A stretch of 64,000 nt of DNA from Mycetocola tolaasinivorans (GTDB taxonomy: Bacteria; Actinomycetota; Actinomycetes; Actinomycetales; Microbacteriaceae). The position numbers were made by a program, and so were the translations under genes. The DNA is taken from assembly GCF_003667565.1 (NCBI RefSeq), contig NZ_RCUX01000004.1, forward strand, positions 124,001 through 188,000. The letters are read 5' to 3'. Of this stretch, positions 16,201 to 25,700 are shown piece by piece; within the stretch, counting starts at the first letter, position 1; each line of letters starts with the position of its first letter. Under the pieces are notes generated by a model, which was not told the DNA's origin, searched no databases, and saw only the letters and a list, made by a program, of their open reading frames with translations.

Positions 16201-19200
16201 ATGAAATCGCATTCCTCAGGCGTGCGTCGAGACTCAGCGGAACCATCCCCGTTCCGCCCGGGTCAGAGCGCCCCGAATCGCACCACATCCCGCGGCCGTC
16301 GGCGTATTGCCGGTGCGGTTGCGTTCCTCGTCTTTCTCAGCGGGGCGGCCGCCGTTCCGGCGTTCGCCGCGAGCCCGGTGGCCGAGGGTTTCGAGAACGG
16401 TCAGGATGCCGTCACCCCGCCGGAGGGCTGGAGTATCGACAGCACCAACACCGTGGGAATGAAGGCGGGCTGGCAGGGCTGGACCTTCCACCCCGTTTCC
16501 GAGGTCACCGCGGCGTTCCCCGGGTCGGGAAAGCAGGGCGAGTTTGCGCGCGGTACCGGCCGGGTTGCGATCGTGCAATCGGATTCAAACCGGCCTACGA
16601 GCGGAACCTTCTCGTCAACCCTGTGGTCGAGCCCGCTGAGTATCGCCGAGAAGACGGGCGCGGTTCAGGTGTCGTTCGATAGCCACTATCGCCAGGGGCA
16701 GGCCCCGCAGAACGCGCAGCTCGTGGCACGCTTTGACGGCGGGGAACCCGTTGTGGTGGAGCGATTCACTGCCGACCGACTCAACCAGAGCGTTTCGCGC
16801 TCCGTGGACGCTCCCGCGAATGCCGCGCGCGTGCAGTTCGGGTGGCAGTACCTGCAGAGCACCAACAACTGGTACTGGATGATCGACAACGTGAGAATGC
16901 AGGAGGCTCCGCCGGCGGACACCCAGCCGGTACTGAAGGGAAACCAGAAGCCACTGATCGCTCCGGGAGAGCGTGGCACCGTCACGATCGGCGGCCTGCG
17001 ACCGGGTCAGCAGCCGGTCGTGGCCCTGGGCGCCGGTGCCCCGATCGCGGGCATTCCCGCGGCGGATGGCGAGGGGGCCGTGACACTGGACGTCGCGATT
17101 CCCGCCGACGCTCCGAACGGAATACAGCAGCTGCGCATCTCGGGTGAGGACATCGTCACCACGTCGCTGCCGATCACCGTCTACCGGAGCACCGGATCGG
17201 CGTTGGCCACGACCGAAAAGAAGGTCTGGTTTGACGGGTTCGAATCGGCGCAGTCCTGGGCAATTCCCGCGGGTAGCCCGTGGAGCATATCCACCGTGGA
17301 CGATGTTGTGGCGCAGCTGGGGACGGACCGCCGTCAGGCGTTTACCCTGGCCGACGGTCGAATCGCCGTCATCGATGCGTCGCGCGGTGCAGCGTCCGGA
17401 TCGCTCGCCTCCGCGGAGATCGCCGTTCGCACCGGAGACACCCTCGAACTGCGCGTAGACAGCCACTTCCGCAAGCGCGGCACTGGTGCCCAAACGGGGT
17501 CGGTAACGGCCGTTTACTCCTCGGGGGAGCGAGAGACGCTGCGCACCCTCGGCGAAACGCAGGAATCCGCTCAGCTGAGGCTTCCGCTGACCGTGCCCGC
17601 TGCGGCAACCGGCGTGCGCTTCGAGTTCTCGTTCGCCGGAGACCTCGGAACGGGGTCCTGGATGCTGGATAACGCTCAGGTTGTGCGTGGTCTTGGCGAT
17701 CTGCCCGAGGGCGAGCCTTCGAGCGCGCGGGTCGACGTGTTTAGCGACATTCAGGGCGCAAACGCCCGCATGCAGAACCAGGTACTGCCCGGGTTCCGTG
17801 CCCTAACCGAGCGTGCGAACACGGTTGTTGCAAACGGTGACCTGGTCTCAAACGGCACCCCCGACCTCTACACCGCGTTCTACAACGCGTACAACGCCGG
17901 TGGAGGAAATCAGTATCCGCTTCAGATCGCGACCATTGGAAACCACGAGTACTACGGCTCCGGCACCGTGGACGGATTCCGGAACCGATTCCTCGACACC
18001 ACGGGCATGCGAAGCGTGGGTGACCAGGGCGGCCTCTGGGGCGAACAGCTCGTGGACGGGCAGCTTCCGCTCATCTGGCTCGGCAGTGAGGCTCACGACT
18101 ACAGCCAGGCCAAGGGCTCGGGGCCGTTCGTGAAGATGTCCGACCGCCAGTACGAGTGGCTGCGTGACCGCCTGGCCTACTGGAAGTCGCAGAACAAGCC
18201 GGTGCTGCTGATGACCCACCACGTGTTTGCCGGGTCGGTCTCCGGTACCTACATCAACTTCTACCGCAACGACTACGACAGCGACACCGCACGACTGACC
18301 GCGCTCCTCGCGGACAACCCGAATGTGACGGTTCTGACGAGCCACACTCACTGGGCAGCCACCCTCAATGACTGGAGCGCCGAGAAGCGGTTCGATGCTA
18401 CCCGGGCTCAGGCCCCGACCGTCGTGAACACGGTTGCGGTCACGACCCAGTACGGCCCGAGTGGCGACTGGGGTGAGGCCGGAAACAGCAATGCGGACCC
18501 GGTGGGCCTGCGTGTAGCGCTCTACAAGGACCGTCTGCGAGTGACGGCCTACTCGTTCAATGCACAGGCAACTCCGCGCGAGATCAAGCACATCGATATC
18601 GCCATTCCTGGAAACGAGCCCACCGGTCCGGCTCTCCCGACCCCCGGGGCCGAGATTGAAACCGACGCTCCGGTGGCGGGGCAGAGCATCACCGTGGCCG
18701 GGCAGGGATTCACCGCGGGGGAGAGTCTCTCGGTTGAGCTTCGCCAGGTGCAGGCAGCGAGCCTCTTCCGTGCAGCAGCCACTCCGATTTCCCTCGGTAC
18801 CGTCACCGCCGATGAGCGCGGTTCGTTCCGCGTAGAGCTGGCAATTCCCGCCACCGTCCCCGCAGGTGCCTACACCCTGGCTCTCGTTCGTGCCGGAGGC
18901 GAGGCAATCGAGAAGCCGGTGACCATCAGGCCGGCGGTGGAGCCGACCGTGGAGCCGACCGTTGAGCCCACGAAGGAGCCGACGAAGGAGCCGACGAAGG
19001 AGCCGACTGTGGAGCCGACCGTTGTGCCCACGAAGGAGCCCACCGTGGAGCCGACCGTTGTGCCCACGAAGGAGCCGACGAAGGAGCCGACCGTGGAGCC
19101 GACCGTTGAGCCCACGAAGGAGCCGACGAAGGAGCCGACCGTGGAGCCCACCGTGGAGCCGACCGTTGAGCCCACCACCGGCCCGACGACGGTGCCCACC

Positions 19201-19422
19201 ACCGGCCCGACCATCGCGCCGACGGATCCCTCCGCCGATCCGACGCACTCGCCCACTTCGCCAACGGGTAAGCCGAGTGCTACCTCGACGGTGCCCGGCG
19301 AGGATGGTTCGGGATCGCTCCCCGGAACCGGTGCCAACACGAACGGCCTCGCGCTGTTCGCCGGTGGCCTCGGCCTGATTGCGCTGCTGTTGTTTGGCCT
19401 GCGTCGCCGAGCGCGAGGCTAG
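16201..19422 (+). CDS. Cell-wall metallophosphoesterase with LPGTG sorting signal
   Basis: 1,073 residues; ATG after TAGGAGAA. Order: long basic leader and signal peptide (cleavage about 56 in VPAFAAS); two beta-sandwich/jelly-roll-like domains (about 60-235 and 335-505); a calcineurin-like phosphoesterase domain (about 510-803); one Ig-like repeat (810-910); a Pro/Thr/Glu stalk; LPGTG (1040-1044); a membrane helix and basic tail. Metal motifs: VFSDIQ, ANGDLV, IGNHEYYG, LMTHHVF and TSHTHW. The first motif, usually D-x-H, reads D-x-Q. Expected to be sortase-anchored on the cell surface and to hydrolyse phosphomono- or diesters. Lies 52 nt after the phosphonate operon; its tandem paralogue follows. 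Confidence 0.87.
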   Translation: MKSHSSGVRRDSAEPSPFRPGQSAPNRTTSRGRRRIAGAVAFLVFLSGAAAVPAFAASPVAEGFENGQDAVTPPEGWSIDSTNTVGMKAGWQGWTFHPVSEVTAAFPGSGKQGEFARGTGRVAIVQSDSNRPTSGTFSSTLWSSPLSIAEKTGAVQVSFDSHYRQGQAPQNAQLVARFDGGEPVVVERFTADRLNQSVSRSVDAPANAARVQFGWQYLQSTNNWYWMIDNVRMQEAPPADTQPVLKGNQKPLIAPGERGTVTIGGLRPGQQPVVALGAGAPIAGIPAADGEGAVTLDVAIPADAPNGIQQLRISGEDIVTTSLPITVYRSTGSALATTEKKVWFDGFESAQSWAIPAGSPWSISTVDDVVAQLGTDRRQAFTLADGRIAVIDASRGAASGSLASAEIAVRTGDTLELRVDSHFRKRGTGAQTGSVTAVYSSGERETLRTLGETQESAQLRLPLTVPAAATGVRFEFSFAGDLGTGSWMLDNAQVVRGLGDLPEGEPSSARVDVFSDIQGANARMQNQVLPGFRALTERANTVVANGDLVSNGTPDLYTAFYNAYNAGGGNQYPLQIATIGNHEYYGSGTVDGFRNRFLDTTGMRSVGDQGGLWGEQLVDGQLPLIWLGSEAHDYSQAKGSGPFVKMSDRQYEWLRDRLAYWKSQNKPVLLMTHHVFAGSVSGTYINFYRNDYDSDTARLTALLADNPNVTVLTSHTHWAATLNDWSAEKRFDATRAQAPTVVNTVAVTTQYGPSGDWGEAGNSNADPVGLRVALYKDRLRVTAYSFNAQATPREIKHIDIAIPGNEPTGPALPTPGAEIETDAPVAGQSITVAGQGFTAGESLSVELRQVQAASLFRAAATPISLGTVTADERGSFRVELAIPATVPAGAYTLALVRAGGEAIEKPVTIRPAVEPTVEPTVEPTKEPTKEPTKEPTVEPTVVPTKEPTVEPTVVPTKEPTKEPTVEPTVEPTKEPTKEPTVEPTVEPTVEPTTGPTTVPTTGPTIAPTDPSADPTHSPTSPTGKPSATSTVPGEDGSGSLPGTGANTNGLALFAGGLGLIALLLFGLRRRARG
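18934..19200 (+). repeat. Pro-Thr-Glu stalk repeats in the first phosphoesterase
   Basis: Irregular 9/12-bp units encode EPTK, EPTV and VPTK in varied order, forming an extended wall-spanning stalk. Some 30-bp blocks recur exactly. Confidence 0.75.
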
Positions 19423-19461
19423 TTACCCTCCGATTCGGCACCGACGCATAGCGCGTCGAGG

Positions 19462-19496
19462 AAGTGCTCGTGACCCACCCTGGGTCACGGGCACTT
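19462..19496 (+). terminator. Terminator after the first phosphoesterase
   Basis: 16-bp stem AAGTGCTCGTGACCCA / TGGGTCACGGGCACTT with one G-T pair, 3-nt loop, then a short T-run. Confidence 0.85.
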
Positions 19497-19581
19497 TTGC
19501 GTGGGGAAGGGCTCCGTTCCCAAAACCATCACATTCATGATGGTTTCTCTGGGCTGTCGTGAATTGCCTCGTCGAGACCTA

Positions 19582-19610
19582 TTTACTCTGAGGATTTCAT
19601 TCGTTATACT
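19582..19610 (+). promoter_or_regulatory. Promoter of the giant phosphoesterase
   Basis: -35 TTTACT (19582-19587), 17-bp spacer, -10 TATACT (19605-19610). Matches consensus 4/6 and 5/6. Gives a roughly 100-nt leader. Confidence 0.55.
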
Positions 19611-19718
19611 TCGACCCTCGCACGGGGGGTGCGGCGCGGATGCGTGGATTTCTCCTCCGGCGGCACATATTTTTCGCCCAGTCGATCGTGTTACCCCCTC
19701 AAAAGGAGCCAAATCTCA

Positions 19719-22700
19719 ATGAATTCGCAGCCCAGCGACCTACGCACACCCGGTTCGGGTAGACCCGGCAGCGGGTCGCTCGTTCGCGCCCTAGTGCCCT
19801 CTTCCCGTCGCCGCGGGCGGAAGGTTTTGGCCGCTATCGTATCCCTCGCTGTCGCATTGACGGCCATTGGCATTGGTACCGCACCCGCATTTGCGGCCGG
19901 CCCCCTCAGCCAGTCTTTTGAGTCCGCACCGAATGCGCAGACGGCCCCCGAGGGGTGGTCTGTCGACAGCACTAACACCGATGGGATGAAGGCGGGGTGG
20001 CAGGGCTGGACGTTCCACACCGTCAAGCAGGTCACCGATGCGTTCCCGGGGTCGGGCAAGCAGAACGAGTTCAGTCGCGGGCAGGGTAAGGTCGCCGTTG
20101 TTCAGTCGGACGCCAACCGTCCGGCCCAGGACCGGTTTGACTCCACCCTGTGGTCCGACTCCATGGACATAACTAACTCGACCGGTGGCGTGCGGGTGAA
20201 CTTTGACAGCCACTATCGTCAGGGCCTCGCACCACAGACCGCACAGCTCGTCGCACGGTTCGACGATGCCGAGCCGGTGGTTGTTGAGCGATTCTCTCAG
20301 GACCGTCTCAACCAGGAGGTGAGCTCGATCATTCAGGCACCGATCGGTGCGCAGAAGGTCCGCATCGGTTGGCAGTATCTCCAGAGCTCCAACAACTGGT
20401 ACTGGATGATCGATAACGTCTCCATTTTTGAGGTGAACGCACCCGAGAACGTACCGTTCCTGGTGGGTTCGCAGAAGCCCCTGGTTGGTGCAGGGAAGAA
20501 CACCATGCTGACCATCGCTGGGCTCCGTCCCGGTCAGCAGCTCATGGCTACTCTCGGCCAGGGCGGTTCGGTGCCCGACATTGCGCCGGCGGGTGTGGAC
20601 GGTACCGTCTCCATTCGCGTCTTCGCACCGGAGGGGCTTGAGAACGGAATTCACTTCCTGAGCCTGGGCGGTCCCGGAATTGCACCCACGCGCATTCCGC
20701 TGACCGTTTATAACTCGACCGGTTCGGATCTGGCCAGCACCGAGAAGAAGGTGTGGTTTGACGGCTTCGAGAACGACGGAGTCTGGACGATCCCGGCCGA
20801 GAGCGACTGGAGCGTGTCCACCCTTCCCGAGATCGTCGCGAACTGGGGTGCCGACCGTCGTCAGGCCTTCACCATCGCCGATGGAAACATCGCCGTGATC
20901 GATGCTGCCCGCGGTGCCGTCTCGGGCACCCTGACTTCTCCGGCTATTGCGGTGGTTGAGGGCGATGCCCTGGAGCTTCGCGTTGACAGCCACTTCCGTG
21001 CACGCGCCAACGGTGGCCAGCGTGCCACGATCACCGCCGTTTACAACAACGGGGAGAGCCAGGTGCTGCGCGCCCTGGAGAATTCGAGTGAGGAGGCCCT
21101 GCAGAACCGTCTTCCGATGAGCATTCCCGTGGGCACGACCTCGGTTCACTTCGAGTTCGACTTTACCGGTGCCGATAAGGCCGGCTCCTGGATGGTTGAT
21201 AATGCTCAGCTCGTGCGCGGTCTGGGTGAGCTCCCCGAGGGCGAGAAGGCCCTGGCACTCGTTGACGTCTATAGCGACGTCCAGAAGGCCAATGACCGCC
21301 TGCGCTACCAGGTGCTGCCGGGATTCCGGAACCTGAGCGAGCGTGCGGATACCCTGGTGGCCAACGGTGACCTCGTCAACAACGGTGTTTCCGCCGAATA
21401 CTCCGCCTACAACGCCGCATATCGCGCCGGTGGCGGTACCGCATACCCCACGCAGATTGCCACGATCGGTAACCACGAGTACTACGGTCTCGGCTCGGAT
21501 ACCTCGGATCAGTATCGCGAGCGCTTCCTGGATGCCACCAACATGCGAAACGTTGGTGACCAGGGTGGTCTCTGGGGTGAGCAGCTTGTTGGCGGCGAGC
21601 TGCCGCTGATCTGGCTCGGTAGCGAGGGATACGACTTCATCAAGCAGACGGGCTCGGGTCCGTTCGTGAAGTTCTCGGATCTTCAGTACGAGTGGCTGCG
21701 TGATCGCCTCGCCCACTGGAAGTCGCAGAACAAGCCGGTGCTGCTGATGACTCACCACGTGTTTGCCGACTCCATTTCGGGTACCTACATTAACTTCAGC
21801 CGCAACGACTATGCCGATGACACCGCGCGTATCGCCGCTCTGCTCGAGGACAACCCGAACGTCACGGCGCTCACCAGCCACACCCACTGGGGTGCACAGC
21901 TGAACGACTGGAGTGCCGAGAAGCGGTTTGACCCGACCCGGGTCCAGGCACCCACCCTCGTGAACACCGTCGCGCTGACGACCCAGTATGGGCCGAGTGG
22001 CGACTGGAACGAGACCGGCGATCCGAAGGCTGACCCGGTGGGTCTGCAGGTTGGCCTCTATGAGGACCGTCTGCGCGTGACCGCGTACTCGTTCAATAGC
22101 CGGGCCGTGCCGAACAAGATTAAGCACATTGACATCGCGATTCCGGGCGCAGAGCCCACCGCGCCGATTATCTCCACCCCCGAGCTTGCGGTGGAGGACA
22201 GCGCGGTTGTTGCCGGTGAGGCCCTTGCCGCATCCGGTACCGGTTTTGCCGCGGATGAGGCCCTGCGGGCCGAGTTGCGTGCGGCCGAGGGTTCGGTGGA
22301 GCCGATCTCCCTGGGTGCCGTTACCGCGGATGCCGAGGGTGCCTTCACCCAGGCGCTGACGGTCCCCGAAGCGGTGCCGGCGGGGGAGTACCTCCTGACG
22401 ATCGTTCGGGCGGATGGTTCGACGGTGGAAACCGCGGTGACCATTTCCGAACCCGTCGTGTTGGTCCCCGAGATGACGCTCGATGTTGAGAGCGTTGTTG
22501 CCGGCGAGAGCGTGACCGTGACCGGCCACGACTTTGCTGCGGGCGAGGTACTGACGGTCGAGCTGCGTGAGAGCGCCGTTGTCGAATTCCCGACGGCCCG
22601 CACGGGCCCGTCATTTGCGCGTGCCCCCGCGGCGGTATCGCTGGGATCCATCACGGCCGATGCTGATGGTGCGATTCTGGATACCCTGACCGTGCCGGAA

Positions 22701-25700
22701 ACCGTGCCCGCTGGGCGCTATGGTTTCACCCTGGTGCGCCCCGATGGGGCGACCCTGGAGCAGCCGCTCGAGGTGGTCGCACCCGCGATTCCCGCCGAGA
22801 TGTCCCTGGATTCCGAGACCGTTGTTGCCGGTGAGGCCGTGACGGTGTCTGGTCTGGGCTTCGCCGCGCACGAGGTTATTACCGCCGAGCTGCGCTCGCC
22901 GCAGGGCGGTGCCACGGTATCCCTTGGTACCGTAACCGCGGGTGTTGACGGTGCGTTCTCGCAGCTCGTCTCCGTGCCGGAGAACACTCCGGCCGGCAGC
23001 TTTGTCTTCACCCTGGTGCGCACCGATGGGGCTACCCTGGAGGCGTCCCTCGCCGTGACGGCACCGGTTATTCCGGCCGAGATTTCGGTGGATGTTGCCT
23101 CGGTTGTTGCGGGTGAGAGTGTGAGCGTTTCGGGTGCGCACTTCTCTGCGGAGGAGCGTGTGCGAGTTGAGCTGCGCTCGACGAACGGCGCCGATACTGT
23201 TTCGCTGGGTACCGCGACCGCTTCCGCTGATGGTTCGTTCGAGAAGGCATTTACCGTTCCGGCGGATGCCGCGGCTGGCGCGTATAGCCTCGCGGTGGTG
23301 CGTGAAGATGGCACCGTCCTGGATGCCGGTCTCACGGTTACCGCCCCGGTGGTTCCCGCTGAGATGTCCGTCGACGTGGACTCGGTTGTTGCCGGCGAGA
23401 GCGTGACCGTTTCGGGATCGCACTTCACCGAGGGTGAGAGCGTGACCGTTGAGCTGCGCTCCACCAGCGGTGGCGACACCGTTCCCCTCGGCTCGGCGAA
23501 GGCCGACGCTGACGGTTCGTTCGAGAAGAACTTCACGGTCCCGGCTGATGCCGCTGCCGGTGAGTATTCCCTTTCTGTTGTTCGTGCCGATGGTGCGGTG
23601 CTCGAGGCTGCGCTGACCGTGACCGCGCCCGCCGAAATCTCGGTGGACGTCACCTCGGTTGTTGCGGGTGAGAGCGTTTCGGTTTCGGGTGTTCGTTTCT
23701 CCTCGGAGGAGAGCCTGAAGATCGAGCTGCGTTCGAAGAACGGTGGCGACACCGTTTCTCTCGGCACCGCAAAGGCTGATAAGGACGGGTCGTTCGAGAA
23801 GACGTTCACCGTTCCGGCTTCTGCCGCTGCGGGGGAGTATGCACTTGCCGTGGTTCGCGCCAACGAGGCCGTTCTTGAATCAGCCCTGACCGTGACCGCG
23901 GTGGTAATCCCTGCCGAAATCTCGGTTGATGTGGCCACGGTTGTTGCGGGTGAGATCGTTTCGGTTTCGGGTGCACACTTCACCGCCGCTGAAGAGCTGG
24001 CCGTGGAGCTGCGTTCAAAGAACGGTGACGAGACCGTCTCGCTCGGTACCGTGACCGCAGCCGCTGATGGTTCATTTGTGAACAACTTCACCGTTCCGGC
24101 TGATGCCGCTGCCGGTGACTATGCACTCTCCGTGGTGCGTGCCAACGGTGCGGTGCTCGACGCTGCGCTGACCGTGACCGCGCCCGCCGAGATCTCGGTG
24201 GATGTGACCTCGGTTGTTGCCGGGGAGAGCGTGACCGTTTCGGGTGCGCGCTTCACCGATGGTGAGAGCGTGAGCGTTGAGCTGCGATCGAAGAGCGGTG
24301 GAGACACCGTTTCCCTGGGCACTGTGAAGGCCGATAAGAACGGTTCGTTTGAGAAGAAGTTCACCGTTCCGGCTTCTGCTACCGCTGGTGAGTATGCACT
24401 CTCGGTAGTTCGTTCCAACGGTGCGGTTCTGGATGCTGGCCTGACCGTGACCGCGCCTGCCGTGATTTCGGTGGATGTGACCTCGGTTGTTGCCGGGGAG
24501 AGCGTGGCCGTTTCGGGTGCGAACTTCTCTTCGGAGGAGAGCTTGAAGGTCGAGCTGCGTTCGAAGAACGGTGGCGACACCGTTTCGCTGGGTACCGTGA
24601 CCGCATCCGCGGATGGTTCGTTCGAGAAGACCTTCACCGTTCCGACTGATGCCGCGGCTGGAGAGTACGCACTCTCCGTGGTTCGTTCCAACGGTGCGGT
24701 GCTCGATGCTGCCCTGACCGTGACCGCGCCGGCTGAGATTTCGGTGGATGTGGCCACAGTTGTTGCGGGTGAGAGCGTGAGCGTAACGGGATCGCACTTC
24801 ACCGGTGGTGAGAGCGTGAGCGTTGAGCTGCGCTCCAAGAATGGCGGAGACACTATTTCTCTCGGCACTGTGAAGGCTGACAAGGACGGATCGTTCGAGA
24901 AGAAGTTCACCGTTCCGGCTTCTGCTATCGCTGGTGAGTATGCACTCTCGGTTGTTCGTTCTAACGGTGCTGTGCTCGACGCTGTACTGACCGTGACTGC
25001 ACCAGCCGAAATCTCGGTTGACGTAACCTCGGTTGTTGCCGGTGAGAATGTGTCCGTTTCAGGATCGCACTTCACCGATGGCGAGAACCTCACCGTTGAG
25101 CTGCGTTCGAAGAATGGTGGAGACACCGTTTCGCTGGGTACCGTGAAGGCCGATAAGAACGGTTCGTTCGAGAAGACGTTCACCGTTCCGACTGATGCCG
25201 CCGCCGGTGAGTATGCACTCTCGGTTGTTCGTTCTAACGGTGCTGTGCTCGACGCTGTACTGACCGTGACTGCACCAGCCGAAATCTCGGTTGACGTAAC
25301 CTCGGTTGTTGCCGGTGAGAACGTGTCCGTTTTGGGATCGCACTTCACCGATGGTGAAGAGCTGACCGTCGAGCTGCGCTCCAAGAATGGTGGCGACACC
25401 GTTTCGCTGGGTACCGTGAAGGCCGATAAGAACGGTTCGTTTGAGAACGCATTCACCGTTCCTGCTGATGCCGCTGCCGGTGAGTATGTCCTCTCCGTGG
25501 TGCGTGCCAACGGCGCGGTCCTTGATGCCGCGCTGACCGTGACCGCTCCGGTGATTCCGGCTGAGATCTCAGTGGATGTGACCACCGTCATTGCTGGCGA
25601 GAATGTATCTGTTGCGGGTGCGCACTTCACCGATGGCGAGAGCGTGGGCGTTGAGCTGCGTTCGAAGAACGGTGGAGACACTGTTTCGCTGGGCGATGTG

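Larger units (their letters stand above)
19423..19718 (+). other. 296-bp intergenic region between the two phosphoesterases
   Basis: Holds a strong terminator (19462-19496), a sigma-70-type promoter (19582-19610) and a roughly 100-nt 5' leader ending in AAAAGGAG before ATG 19719. No gene seen. The second paralogue therefore has its own promoter. Confidence 0.7.

Noticed and set aside
19791..22529. A 912-codon open frame on the minus strand across the giant gene's front, and a 763-codon one at 24119-26410
   Set aside because: Antisense shadows caused by GC-biased codons and by the repeat array; translations are low-complexity and the plus-strand reading has clear domains.
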